Source: an uncultured Prevotellaceae bacterium (GTDB taxonomy: Bacteria > Bacteroidota > Bacteroidia > Bacteroidales > Bacteroidaceae). From it: 64,000 bases of DNA. This document shows positions 1 through 8,226 of this stretch, piece by piece. Under the pieces are notes generated by a model. It saw only the letters and a list, made by a program, of their open reading frames with translations. It was not told the origin of the DNA and made no database searches. A program made the translations under genes and the position numbers. The stretch covers positions 16,340 to 80,339 of the forward strand of contig CACWSX010000008.1 of assembly GCA_902763615.1 (NCBI GenBank), in the 5' to 3' direction. The stretch's first letter is position 1, and each line of letters opens with the position of its first letter.

Positions 1-1
1 T

Positions 2-178
2 CGTCTTCCTGATGAATTCACAATCGAGGATGTAGTCCGTTGTTTCAACCTGGGTAGTGCTGCCTCCGCTCGTAAGAAGGTGACACGTTTGTATCGCGAC
101 CACCTGATAAAGAAGGTGAGCGAAGAGAAGGGCGGTGAAAAAGCCTTGTTTCAGAAGACTGGCACCATCATGTTATAA
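2..178 (+). CDS. C-terminal fragment of a DUF3987/VirE-type protein (partial)
   Basis: An open frame enters from the left edge and stops with TAA at 176-178, leaving 58 residues. The visible part has a winged-helix look (DEFTIEDVVRCF followed by a K/R-rich helix and HLIKKV). This resembles the C-terminal tail of Bacteroidales DUF3987 proteins, which often carry a VirE-like N-terminus and sit just before an M15 peptidase, as here. The family call rests on remembered context and a short tail only; the catalytic part lies outside the window. Confidence 0.5.
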   Translation, partial: RLPDEFTIEDVVRCFNLGSAASARKKVTRLYRDHLIKKVSEEKGGEKALFQKTGTIML

Positions 179-254
179 CTTCCAAATCCTGATGCCGCGG
201 CACTGCGGCAGCGCGGCGGCGCGGCATTGGAATTTTCATATTAATAATAAGATT

Positions 255-734
255 ATGCAAGAAGTAAGTATCAATGAAAAGATGAAACTCTCCGAGCATT
301 TTACCCTCGTGGAGTTGACGAAGACAAGTTATATCACGGCTGATGGGAATATCCCCAGTCATAAGGCCATTGAGAACTTGAAGAATATCTGTGAGAATTG
401 GCTGGAGGATCTGAGGTATAGCCAGAATACGCTTTACGGCGATAAGAATGGAGATATTCCGATCATTATTTCCTCGGGTTATCGTTCAGAGGAAGTGAAC
501 AGATTGTGTGGTGGCGCAAAGGGCTCGAATCATCTCACTGGGTGTGCGGTGGACATCAAATGCTATGGCCCTGAGCAGATGATCCGTATGGCTGGCATCC
601 TGCTCGACATCTCTGATGGAACCAAGCGTGATTTCGACGAACTTATCCAAGAGAAGCGTGGGACTACCTATTGGATTCACTTCGCGGTGAGGCCGAAGGA
701 TAATAGGAGGAAGATCCTTTTCGATTGTAGGTAA
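255..734 (+). CDS. M15 family peptidase (D-Ala-D-Ala carboxypeptidase-like)
   Basis: A 159-residue protein with the Peptidase_M15_3 layout: the N-terminal KLSEHFTLVEL helix, a GYRSEEVN segment, the zinc-binding SNHLTGCAVD motif (His93 and Asp100) and a C-terminal WIHF motif (His142). These residues match the HxxxxxxD...H zinc triad of this family, which cleaves peptidoglycan cross-bridge peptides. ATG 255 is chosen because the open frame further upstream overlaps the preceding gene and is not family-like; ATG 282 is an alternative. There is no signal peptide, so it may act as a cytoplasmic or phage-type lysin. A strong hairpin terminator follows directly. Pairing with a DUF3987-type gene upstream is a recurrent Bacteroidales arrangement, possibly of mobile origin. 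Confidence 0.8.
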   Translation: MQEVSINEKMKLSEHFTLVELTKTSYITADGNIPSHKAIENLKNICENWLEDLRYSQNTLYGDKNGDIPIIISSGYRSEEVNRLCGGAKGSNHLTGCAVDIKCYGPEQMIRMAGILLDISDGTKRDFDELIQEKRGTTYWIHFAVRPKDNRRKILFDCR

Positions 735-775
735 AAAAACATCCCGTATCGCTTGGCGGTACGGGATTTATTTTG
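733..775 (+). terminator. Rho-independent terminator after the M15 peptidase
   Basis: An A-run (733-739) is followed by ATCCCGTA (741-748) pairing with TACGGGAT (760-767), then a T-rich stretch TTATTTT. The stem is 8 bp with an 11-nt loop. Its loop holds the TTG of the next promoter. Confidence 0.85.
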
Positions 776-783
776 TACTTTTG
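752..783 (+). promoter_or_regulatory. Bacteroidetes-type promoter of the fucP operon
   Basis: The -7 box TACTTTTG (776-783) and a -33 CTTG (752-755) are separated by exactly 20 bp. The -33 element lies inside the loop of the upstream terminator hairpin, so promoter and terminator overlap physically. The predicted leader before ATG 816 is about 27 nt. Confidence 0.75.
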
Positions 784-815
784 CACGCGAATTACACTTA
801 TCTTATATTCATTAC

Positions 816-2132
816 ATGGAGCAGAAAAAGAAACTGATACCGAAGAAGTATCTGCTGACGTTTATCCTCGTCACCTCGTTGTTCGCACTCTGGGGCTTCG
901 CCAACGACATCACCAACCCGATGGTGGCCGCCTTCCAGACCGTGATGGAACTGTCGGCCGCCAAGGCCTCGCTGATTCAGTTCGCCTTCTACGGCGGCTA
1001 TGCCACGATGGCCATTCCGGCGGCGCTGTTCATCAGGCGCTATTCCTATAAGAGCGGCATCCTGCTCGGACTGGCGCTCTATGCCGTCGGCGCGTTCCTC
1101 TTCATCCCCGCGGCCAACTACCAGCAGTTCTCGTTCTTCTGTATCTCGCTGTATATCCTCACCTTCGGCCTGGCCTTCCTGGAGACCACGGCCAACCCGT
1201 TCATCCTCTCGCTGGGCGACAAGGAGACGTCGACCCGACGGCTGAACATGGCGCAGGCCTTCAATCCCGTGGGCTCGCTCTGCGGCATGGCCGTCGCCTC
1301 GTTCATTGTGCTGCCGCAGCTGCTCTCCGACAAGCGCGACGAGGCGGGGCAGATCATCTTCCCCCTGCTGAGCGAGGCTGAGAAGGCCGACATCAGGCTG
1401 CACGACCTGGCCGTGATCCGCGACCCGTATGTGGCCATCGGACTGGTGGTGCTCATCGTGCTGGCCGTGATCGCCATCACCAAGATGCCGATGACGCAGA
1501 GCGAGGAGGAGAAGGCGGCCGGAAAGACCAACAGCGTGGCGACGACGCTCAGGAATCTCTGGCACAACGGTATCTACCGCGAGGGCGTGTTTGCGCAGAT
1601 GTGCTATGTGGCCGCGCAGATTATGGTGTGGACGTTCATCATACAGTATGCCGACCATCTGGGCATCAACAAGGCCAAGGCACAGATGTTTAATATCTGC
1701 GCCATGTCGCTGAACCTCATAGGACGATTCCTGGGCACGTATTGCATGAAATGGGTGAACACGCGCAAGCTGCTCACTATCTTCGGCGTCTGCGCCAGCA
1801 TCTTCACGCTCGGCGCCATCTGTATCGAGGGGATGTGGGGACTGTATTCGCTGGTGATGATCAGTCTGTTTATGAGTATCATGTTCCCCAGCATCTATGG
1901 CATCGCGCTCGAGGATGTCGATGCGAAGGATACCCATCTGGGCGCAGCCTTCCTGGTGATGGCCATCGTGGGTGGTGCGCTCATGCCGCCGCTGCAAGGA
2001 CTGCTCATCGACCAGGAGGTGATCTTCGGTCATCCGGCTGTCAACGTGTCGTTCGTGCTGCCGTTGATCTGTTTCCTGATCATCATCTGCTACGGCTATC
2101 GGGCCTACACCAAGCAGAAACCTATAGTTTAG
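816..2132 (+). CDS. fucP: FucP-type L-fucose:H+ symporter (MFS)
   Basis: A 438-residue major facilitator protein of the FHS/FucP family that would import L-fucose or a related sugar with protons across the inner membrane. The N-terminus has the family signature FALWGFANDITNPMV, with acidic Asp and Asn residues in helix 1 of the type used for proton and sugar coupling. GGYATMAIPAA and FLETTANPFI are further FucP-like blocks. About twelve hydrophobic segments are visible. ATG 816 is preferred over the upstream in-frame ATG 753, which lies inside the terminator and before the promoter. It is the first gene of an operon with a zinc dehydrogenase, a secreted GH2 enzyme and a mutarotase, which supports deoxyhexose uptake. 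Substrate (fucose versus rhamnose or another hexose) is inferred. Confidence 0.85.
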   Translation: MEQKKKLIPKKYLLTFILVTSLFALWGFANDITNPMVAAFQTVMELSAAKASLIQFAFYGGYATMAIPAALFIRRYSYKSGILLGLALYAVGAFLFIPAANYQQFSFFCISLYILTFGLAFLETTANPFILSLGDKETSTRRLNMAQAFNPVGSLCGMAVASFIVLPQLLSDKRDEAGQIIFPLLSEAEKADIRLHDLAVIRDPYVAIGLVVLIVLAVIAITKMPMTQSEEEKAAGKTNSVATTLRNLWHNGIYREGVFAQMCYVAAQIMVWTFIIQYADHLGINKAKAQMFNICAMSLNLIGRFLGTYCMKWVNTRKLLTIFGVCASIFTLGAICIEGMWGLYSLVMISLFMSIMFPSIYGIALEDVDAKDTHLGAAFLVMAIVGGALMPPLQGLLIDQEVIFGHPAVNVSFVLPLICFLIIICYGYRAYTKQKPIV

Positions 2133-2165
2133 AGTTTAAAGTTTAGAGTTTATAGTTTATAGATA
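2127..2165 (+). repeat. Degenerate AGTTTA tandem spacer
   Basis: The gap between fucP and the dehydrogenase is filled with about five imperfect copies of a 7-8-nt unit (AGTTTAGAG, TTTAAAG, TTTATAG). A very similar spacer stands before mreB at 7148-7187. The function is unknown. Confidence 0.7.
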
Positions 2166-3182
2166 ATGAAAGCAATTCAGATTAGTGAGCCTTCGGTGAT
2201 GAAGGTGATTGAGATGGCCGAGCCGGAGATGGGCGACGGCGAGGTATTGTTGAAGATGAGATACGTGGGCTTCTGCGGGAGCGACCTGAACACCTTCCGT
2301 GGCGGCAACCCGATGGTGAAGATGCCCGTGGTGCCCGGTCATGAGGTGGGCGCAGAGATTGTCAGCGTGGGCAAGAACGTGCCCGATATGCTGAAGCCCG
2401 GCATGATCGTCACCGTGAATCCCTATACCAATTGCGGCAAGTGTGCCTCGTGCCGGAATGGCCGCGTGAACGCCTGCGAGCACAACGAGACACTTGGCGT
2501 GCAGCGCTGGGGCGCCATGCGCGAACTGCTCGTCCTGCCCTGGGAGAAGGTGATCCCCGCCGAGGGACTCGATCCCCGCACCTGTGCACTGATAGAGCCG
2601 ATGAGTGTCGGTTTCCACGCCGTGAACCGTGCCCAGGTGACGGATATCGACGTGGTGATGGTGATTGGTTGTGGCATGGTGGGCATGGGCGCCGTGGTGC
2701 GTGCCGCCCTGCGCGGTGCTACCGTCATCGCTGCCGACATCGACGACGAGAAACTGGCATTGGCCAAGGAGATGGGAGCCACCTACGCCGTGAACACGCT
2801 TCAGGAGGATGTGCATGCCCGTCTGCAGGAACTGACCGGCGGCTTCGGTCCCGATGTGGTAATCGAGGCGGTGGGCAGTGTGCCGACCTATCAGATGGCC
2901 GTCAACGAGGTGGCCTTCACCGGTCGCGTGGTCTGCATCGGCTATGCGAAGAGTGAGGTGTCGTTCCAGACGAAATATTTCGTGCAGAAAGAGCTCGATA
3001 TCCGTGGCTCGCGCAATGCGCAGCCCTCGGACTTCCGTGCCGTGATCCACTATCTGCAGCGCGGTACCTGTCCTGTAGACCGCCTGATCAGCGGCGACGT
3101 GGCACCGGAAGGCGCTCTCGAGGCCATGCAGAAGTGGGCAGAGAATCCCGGCAAGGTGTTCCGTATACTGGTGCACTTTTGA
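2166..3182 (+). CDS. Zinc-dependent medium-chain alcohol/polyol dehydrogenase
   Basis: A 338-residue MDR-superfamily oxidoreductase. The catalytic zinc site is visible as Cys37, His59-Glu60 (GHEVGAE) and Glu144. The structural zinc site is Cys90, Cys93, Cys96 and Cys104. The Rossmann glycine motif GCGMVG sits near 168-173, for NAD(P). Such enzymes oxidise sugars or polyols, and the placement between a fucose-type permease and a mutarotase fits a sugar 1-dehydrogenase or a later oxidative step. The exact substrate cannot be read from the sequence. It lies 33 bp after fucP and reads in the same direction, so it is likely co-transcribed. GatD/Tdh-like polyol or threonine dehydrogenase activity is an alternative. 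Confidence 0.85.
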   Translation: MKAIQISEPSVMKVIEMAEPEMGDGEVLLKMRYVGFCGSDLNTFRGGNPMVKMPVVPGHEVGAEIVSVGKNVPDMLKPGMIVTVNPYTNCGKCASCRNGRVNACEHNETLGVQRWGAMRELLVLPWEKVIPAEGLDPRTCALIEPMSVGFHAVNRAQVTDIDVVMVIGCGMVGMGAVVRAALRGATVIAADIDDEKLALAKEMGATYAVNTLQEDVHARLQELTGGFGPDVVIEAVGSVPTYQMAVNEVAFTGRVVCIGYAKSEVSFQTKYFVQKELDIRGSRNAQPSDFRAVIHYLQRGTCPVDRLISGDVAPEGALEAMQKWAENPGKVFRILVHF

Positions 3183-3227
3183 TATTGAAAATTGAAGATT
3201 GAAAAATTGAAAAGTAAAGATTGAAGG
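3183..3227 (+). repeat. Degenerate ATTGAA tandem spacer
   Basis: The spacer between the dehydrogenase and the GH2 gene consists of five imperfect copies of a GAAAATTG/GATTGAA unit running up to ATG 3228. It is similar in kind, but not in sequence, to the AGTTTA spacer at 2127-2165. Confidence 0.7.
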
Positions 3228-6101
3228 ATGAGACGGTCGGTTGCGTTACTGCTTGGCCTGTTGATGGGAGGGCTTCATGTCTGGGCTCAGGAGACCATCA
3301 ATCTGGCAGGTGACTGGGAGTTGTCGCTGGGCGATTCCCTGCATTACAATGACTATGTGATGTTGCCAGGGTCGCTGCTGACCAACGGCAAGGGTGATCC
3401 CGTGTCGGTAAAGACCAAGTGGACGGGCTCACTCTACGACTCGTCGTATTACTTCAATCCCTATATGGAGAAGTATCGGGTGGAGGGTAACATGAAGTTC
3501 CCCTTCTTCCTGACACCCGAGACGCACTATGTGGGCTATGCATGGTATAAGAAGAGCGTGTATGTGCCATCGTCGTGGCAGAATCGGCGGGTGGTGCTGT
3601 TCTTGGAGCGCCCGCATATCGAGACGACTATCTACGTGAACGGGGTGAAGGTGAGGCATCAGATGTCGCTTTCGACGCCTCATACGTGTGACATTACCCG
3701 TTGGTTGAATGTCGGACAGCGCAACACCATCGCGATTTGCGTATATAACGGTATCGAGAACGTGTGCGTGGGTCAGGATTCTCATTCGGTGACCGACCAG
3801 ACGCAAGGCAATTGGAATGGTATCGTCGGCACGATGGAATTGCGGGCTCAGCCGAAAGACCTGTATATTGAAAAGGTACGTATCCGGCCAGACCTGACCA
3901 CCGGGCGTGTGCATCTGAGCCTTGATGCCGGTGGTTCGTTCTCTTCGGATAGGTTCAATGACTATAACAATTATTATACGATTGCTGTGGTGAAGGATGG
4001 CGATGATCCAAGCAAGGCTAACGTACATCGTCGGTATTGTTCTGAACCTCACATCGAGTACGACGTGAATTTCTTCGATTCTGTCTATATCTGGGACGAG
4101 TATCATCCCGCTGTCTACCGTATCGGCATCTCGCTCGGGAATGATTATTATGAGACGACCTTTGGCATGCGGACTATTAGTGTGGAAGGTCGACAAATCA
4201 ATATGAACGGTCATCCCATTTGGCTGCGTGGCACCGTGGAGAATTGCTGTTTCCCTGAGACAGGGTATCCCCCGACAGACGAGGAATCGTGGATAAAGAT
4301 TTTCCGTAAGTGCAAGTCTTATGGGTTAAACCACATGCGCTTCCACAGCTATTGTCCGCCAGAGGCAGCCTTTGCCGCGGCCGACAGAGTGGGCTTCTAC
4401 CTGCAGCCCGAAGGACCGTCATGGCCGAATCATGGCGTCAGACTGCGTCGCGGTCAGATAATCGACGAATACCTGATGGAGGAGTCGAAACGTATTATCG
4501 ATACCTATGGTCATCACCCTTCGTTTGTGATGATGGCGGCCGGTAATGAACCTGCAGGCGACTGGGTGAGCTACTGTAATGACTGGGTGAAGGAAATGAA
4601 GAATTACGACCCGTCGCGTCTCTATTGCGGAGCCTCCGTCGGTGGTGGCTGGGCATGGGATGATGGCTCGGAGTATCATGTAAAGGGTGGAGCCCGGGGA
4701 CTCGACTGGGACCGGCATGCACCGCATTCGGATGATAATTATTACGACCAGATTCTTCGTCCACGGAACTATAAGGACACCGTCGATAATGACTCGCCTA
4801 TTATCGCTCATGAACAGGGCCAGTGGTGTGCTTTCCCTGATTTCAAAGAGATATCGCAGTATACGGGTGCCTATAAGGCCAAGAACTTTGAGATTTTCCG
4901 CGATTTGTTGCGTGACAACGGCATGGAGCCGATGGCGGAGAAATTCCTGATGGCGAGCGGCAAACTGCAGACACTCTGTTACAAATATGAGATTGAGCGC
5001 AACTTACGCACGCCAGATTATGCAGGGTTCCAGTTGTTGGCCCTCAATGATTACAGTGGACAAGGAACGGCCTTGGAAGGTGTGCTGAATGTGCATTGGC
5101 AGGAGAAGGGCTACACCAATGCGAAGGAGTGGAGGGAATTCTGCAATGCAATCGTGCCATTGGCAAAGTTTCCCAAGTTCATCTATTCCTCTGATGACAC
5201 CCTGAGAGTACCTATCGAAGTGATGAATGCCTATAGTTCTGATGTCGACTCAATGCGTGCTGCCTATTATATCACCGATGGTGAAAAGAAAGTGGTGGCA
5301 GGCGGTTCACTTGCCAGTGGAACTTTGCCTGTTGGCAAGAATATCAGCATCGGTACACTTGTCTTCCCGCTTGACAAGATTACTAAACCTCAGAAAATGA
5401 CACTAACGGTTATTCTCAGCGGAGCGTTCCGTAATCATTGGGATTTCTGGGTGTATCCGGAGAGCGTGAATAGTGAAGATGAAGTTGTGAATGATATATA
5501 TATTGCGGATTCGCTGGATGCAGAAGCGATGAAAGTACTGAGGAACGGTGGCAAGGTGTTGTTGACTGCGGCAGGGAAGGTTCGCTACGGACGCGATGTG
5601 GTGCAGCATTACCTGCCCGTATTCTGGAATACGTCATGGTTCAAGATGCGTCCCCCGCACACTACGGGTGCCTATATCGACCAGCAACATCCATTGTTCA
5701 AGTATGATTTCCCTACCGACGATTGGAGCAATTTGAATTGGTGGGAACTGTTGAATCGTGCCCAGGTAATGAATCTTGCAGAATTTCCAAAGGACTATCA
5801 GTCGCCGATACAACCTATTGATACATGGCACGTTAGCCGGAAATTGGGGATGCTGGTTGAGGCGAAGGTGCTGAAGGGCAAACTGTTGATGACCACGATG
5901 GACATTACTTCTAATCTGGAGCATCGATTGGTCGCTCGTCAGATGCGTCAGGCTATCCTCACCTATATGCAGAGCGATGACTTCCAACCCTCGCTGACCA
6001 TTCAATCGAAGGTGATCACAGACCTCTTTACGAAGGATGCGCCAAAGGTGGATATGTTTACCAACGACTCACCTGACGAGTTGAAACCCAAGTTGAAATA
6101 A
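3228..6101 (+). CDS. Secreted glycoside hydrolase family 2 protein
   Basis: A 957-residue exported enzyme. Residues 1-20 form a signal peptide ending WAQ. A jelly-roll sugar-binding domain (LAGDWELSLGD, then WYKKSVYVP and NRRVVLFLERPHIETTIYVNG) and an Ig-like segment follow, then a TIM barrel (MNGHPIWLRG, LNHMRFHSYCPPEAA). GH2 catalytic residues are visible: acid/base Glu441 in AAGNEPAGDW and the likely nucleophile Glu529 in IIAHEQGQW. The C-terminal 300 residues are a less typical accessory region. Length and layout match large Bacteroidetes GH2 enzymes of plant, algal or host glycan loci. The operon with FucP and a RhaM-type mutarotase suggests release of a deoxyhexose-containing or attached sugar, but the linkage is unknown. 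Confidence 0.85.
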   Translation: MRRSVALLLGLLMGGLHVWAQETINLAGDWELSLGDSLHYNDYVMLPGSLLTNGKGDPVSVKTKWTGSLYDSSYYFNPYMEKYRVEGNMKFPFFLTPETHYVGYAWYKKSVYVPSSWQNRRVVLFLERPHIETTIYVNGVKVRHQMSLSTPHTCDITRWLNVGQRNTIAICVYNGIENVCVGQDSHSVTDQTQGNWNGIVGTMELRAQPKDLYIEKVRIRPDLTTGRVHLSLDAGGSFSSDRFNDYNNYYTIAVVKDGDDPSKANVHRRYCSEPHIEYDVNFFDSVYIWDEYHPAVYRIGISLGNDYYETTFGMRTISVEGRQINMNGHPIWLRGTVENCCFPETGYPPTDEESWIKIFRKCKSYGLNHMRFHSYCPPEAAFAAADRVGFYLQPEGPSWPNHGVRLRRGQIIDEYLMEESKRIIDTYGHHPSFVMMAAGNEPAGDWVSYCNDWVKEMKNYDPSRLYCGASVGGGWAWDDGSEYHVKGGARGLDWDRHAPHSDDNYYDQILRPRNYKDTVDNDSPIIAHEQGQWCAFPDFKEISQYTGAYKAKNFEIFRDLLRDNGMEPMAEKFLMASGKLQTLCYKYEIERNLRTPDYAGFQLLALNDYSGQGTALEGVLNVHWQEKGYTNAKEWREFCNAIVPLAKFPKFIYSSDDTLRVPIEVMNAYSSDVDSMRAAYYITDGEKKVVAGGSLASGTLPVGKNISIGTLVFPLDKITKPQKMTLTVILSGAFRNHWDFWVYPESVNSEDEVVNDIYIADSLDAEAMKVLRNGGKVLLTAAGKVRYGRDVVQHYLPVFWNTSWFKMRPPHTTGAYIDQQHPLFKYDFPTDDWSNLNWWELLNRAQVMNLAEFPKDYQSPIQPIDTWHVSRKLGMLVEAKVLKGKLLMTTMDITSNLEHRLVARQMRQAILTYMQSDDFQPSLTIQSKVITDLFTKDAPKVDMFTNDSPDELKPKLK

Positions 6102-6115
6102 ATACCACAGCATAT

Positions 6116-6433
6116 ATGAAACGATTTGCCTTTAAGATGTACCTCAAACCTGGGTGCGAGAAAGAATACGAGAAGCGTCATGCCGCCATCTGGCCGGAAC
6201 TCGTGAAGATGATTAAGGATGGTGGTGTGAGTAACTACAGCATCTACTGGGACAAGGATACCAACATCCTTTTTGGTTATCAGGAGTGCGAGGGAGAGGG
6301 GAACTCGCAGGATACTGAGCACGTGGATCCCATTACACAAAAATGGTGGGACATGATGGCTGACATTATGGAAGTAAATCCCGACAATTCGCCGGTGACT
6401 GTACCCGTTCAGGAAGTATTTCATCTGGACTGA
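6116..6433 (+). CDS. rhaM: L-rhamnose/L-fucose mutarotase (RhaM family, DUF718)
   Basis: A 105-residue cytoplasmic protein of the RhaM/YiiL fold that interconverts the alpha and beta anomers of a deoxyhexose. The N-terminus runs AFKMYLKPGCEKEYEKRH with the catalytic-type His22, followed by IWPEL. The C-terminal block WWDMMADIMEVNPDNSP is a clear family hallmark. Length equals the family norm of about 105. It ends the operon that starts with fucP, 14 bp after the GH2 gene. In L-fucose oxidative pathways a COG3254/DUF718 mutarotase sits beside a FucP permease and a dehydrogenase, so fucose is as plausible as rhamnose here. Confidence 0.85.
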   Translation: MKRFAFKMYLKPGCEKEYEKRHAAIWPELVKMIKDGGVSNYSIYWDKDTNILFGYQECEGEGNSQDTEHVDPITQKWWDMMADIMEVNPDNSPVTVPVQEVFHLD

Positions 6434-6556
6434 CCTTGACTTATCTTAATTTTAACAAGGATTAATCTAAAATTTCGGAAGAGAATGCGGGATTAATCCA
6501 AGGATTTTGTAACTTTGCACCCTAATTGCATTATTTATAACGTTATAATAGAAAAA
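6434..6556 (+). promoter_or_regulatory. Promoter of the purH-mre operon with paired GATTAATC sites
   Basis: A -7 box TAACTTTG lies at 6510-6517, about 40 nt before ATG 6557; no good -33 box is seen. Upstream, the palindrome GATTAATC occurs twice (6460-6467 and 6491-6498), 31 bp apart, or three helical turns. This could be an operator. A weak CCTTG/CAAGG hairpin (6434-6460) may end the preceding operon. Confidence 0.55.
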
Positions 6557-7150
6557 ATGGCTGATACAAAGAAAATTAAGACCGCCTTGGTGTCTGTATT
6601 CCACAAGGATGGATTGGACGAACTCCTTAAGAAACTGAATGAGGAGGGCGTGAAGTTTTTGTCGACAGGCGGTACGCAGAAGTTTATTGAGTCACTCGGC
6701 TATGAGTGCCAGAAAGTAGAGGATGTAACCACTTATCCCTCTATCCTTGGCGGTCGTGTGAAGACACTCCATCCGAAGGTGTTCGGAGGAATCCTTGGAC
6801 GTCGTGACAACGAAGGCGATCAGGCTCAGATGAAGCAGTATGAGATTCCTGAGATTGACTTGGTGATTGTTGACCTATATCCCTTTGAACAAACGGTAGC
6901 CAGCGGTGCTTCCGAGGAAGATATCATCGAGAAAATCGATATTGGCGGCATCTCACTGATTCGTGCCGGTGCCAAGAACTTTAACGATGTGGTTATCGTA
7001 CCGAGCAAGGCTGAGTATGGCGTGTTGCTTGACATTCTGAACAAACAGGGCGCAGAGACTACTAAGGCTCAGCGCCGTATGTTCGCTACCCGTGCCTTCG
7101 GTGTCAGCTCACATTATGACACCGCTATCAATGCTTGGTTTGAGAAGTAA
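6557..7150 (+). CDS. purH: Stand-alone IMP cyclohydrolase (N-terminal PurH domain)
   Basis: A 197-residue protein that corresponds to the MGS-like IMP cyclohydrolase half of PurH only. That half closes FAICAR to IMP in the last step of purine synthesis. Family motifs are clear: KTALVSVFHKDGLDEL, FLSTGGTQKFIE, VEDVTTYPSILGGRVKTLHPKVFGG (partly quoted), VDLYPFEQTV and IDIGGISLIRAGAKN. In many bacteria this domain is fused to a roughly 300-residue AICAR transformylase domain, which is absent here because mreB follows. The protein ends cleanly after SSHYDTAINAWFEK, so it looks like a designed stand-alone version and not a truncation. ATG 6557 is chosen over 6515, which overlaps the promoter region. 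Confidence 0.85.
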   Translation: MADTKKIKTALVSVFHKDGLDELLKKLNEEGVKFLSTGGTQKFIESLGYECQKVEDVTTYPSILGGRVKTLHPKVFGGILGRRDNEGDQAQMKQYEIPEIDLVIVDLYPFEQTVASGASEEDIIEKIDIGGISLIRAGAKNFNDVVIVPSKAEYGVLLDILNKQGAETTKAQRRMFATRAFGVSSHYDTAINAWFEK

Positions 7151-7187
7151 TAGTATAAAGTTAAGAGTTTAAAGTTTATAGTTTATA
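7148..7187 (+). repeat. Degenerate AGTTTA tandem spacer before mreB
   Basis: The gap between purH and mreB holds four to five imperfect copies of a TATAGTTTA/TAAAGTTTA unit, nearly the same as the spacer at 2127-2165. Confidence 0.7.
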
Positions 7188-8210
7188 ATGGGATTTTTTA
7201 GTTTCGTTCAGGAAATAGCAATGGACCTGGGAACGGCCAATACCATCATTATCAGTGATGATAAGATTGTGGTAGACGAGCCATCTGTAGTGGCACTCGA
7301 CCGTCGTACGGACAAAATGATTGCAGTAGGTGCCCAGGCCAAGATGATGTATGAGAAGACACACGATAATATCCGTACCATTCGTCCGCTCCGCGACGGT
7401 GTGATTGCCGATTTCTCTGCTTGTGAGCAGATGATGCGTGGCTTGATCAAGATGGTACACACCAGTAGTCGTTTGTTCTCACCTTCTCTGCGTATGGTGA
7501 TTGGCGTTCCCTCAGGCTCTACCGAAGTGGAATTGCGTGCTGTCCGTGATTCTGCGGAGCATGCTGATGGCCGTGACGTTTATCTGATTTTTGAGCCGAT
7601 GGCTGCTGCTATTGGTATAGGCATCGATGTGGAGGCCCCAGAGGGTAATATGATTGTAGATATCGGTGGTGGTTCTACCGAGATTGCTGTGATTTCACTT
7701 GGTGGTATCGTCAGCAACAACTCCATCCGTACGGCTGGTGATGATCTGACAGCTGATATTCAGGAATATATGAGTCGTCAGCACAATGTGAAGGTCAGTG
7801 AGCGTATGGCAGAGCGTATTAAGATTCATGTGGGGTCAGCCTTGACCGATCTGGGTGAGGATGCGCCAGAAGACTTCGTGGTACATGGGCCTAACCGTAT
7901 TACTGCCCTGCCTATGGAAGTGCCCGTCTGCTATCAGGAGATTGCACACTGTCTGGACAAGACGGTTTCGAAGATTGAAAATGCTGTGCTGTCAGCCCTC
8001 GAGAATACACCGCCAGAGCTGTATGCCGACATTGTGAAGAATGGTATCTATCTCTCCGGAGGTGGTGCCCTGCTTAGAGGTCTAGACCGTCGTCTGCAGG
8101 AGAAGATTAATATTCCGTTCCATGTGCCTGAGGATCCCCTCCATAGTGTGGCCAAGGGTGCCGGTATAGCACTGAAGAATATCGATCGTTTCAACTTCCT
8201 GATGCGATAA
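7188..8210 (+). CDS. mreB: Rod shape-determining actin homologue MreB
   Basis: A 340-residue bacterial actin. The phosphate-1 motif is MDLGTANTIII near residue 9, the connecting segment is VPSGSTEVELRAVRDSAEHA, phosphate-2 is VDIGGGSTEIAVISLGG, and the adenosine motif is IYLSGGGALLRGLD near the C-terminus. It polymerises under the inner membrane and organises the elongasome. It begins a run mreB-mreC-mreD-PBP2-rodA in the canonical order, with small gaps or overlaps, so all are probably one transcript with the IMP cyclohydrolase upstream. Length is standard. Confidence 0.97.
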   Translation: MGFFSFVQEIAMDLGTANTIIISDDKIVVDEPSVVALDRRTDKMIAVGAQAKMMYEKTHDNIRTIRPLRDGVIADFSACEQMMRGLIKMVHTSSRLFSPSLRMVIGVPSGSTEVELRAVRDSAEHADGRDVYLIFEPMAAAIGIGIDVEAPEGNMIVDIGGGSTEIAVISLGGIVSNNSIRTAGDDLTADIQEYMSRQHNVKVSERMAERIKIHVGSALTDLGEDAPEDFVVHGPNRITALPMEVPVCYQEIAHCLDKTVSKIENAVLSALENTPPELYADIVKNGIYLSGGGALLRGLDRRLQEKINIPFHVPEDPLHSVAKGAGIALKNIDRFNFLMR

Positions 8211-8226
8211 CATATAAACATAGGGA

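Noticed and set aside
798-2033. A 411-residue minus-strand open frame
   Set aside because: It lies fully antisense to fucP, has low-complexity His/Arg/Glu composition and no family motif; it is a codon-bias shadow of a clear transporter gene.
2157-3176. A 339-residue minus-strand open frame
   Set aside because: Shadow of the zinc dehydrogenase gene, whose zinc and Rossmann motifs are unmistakable.
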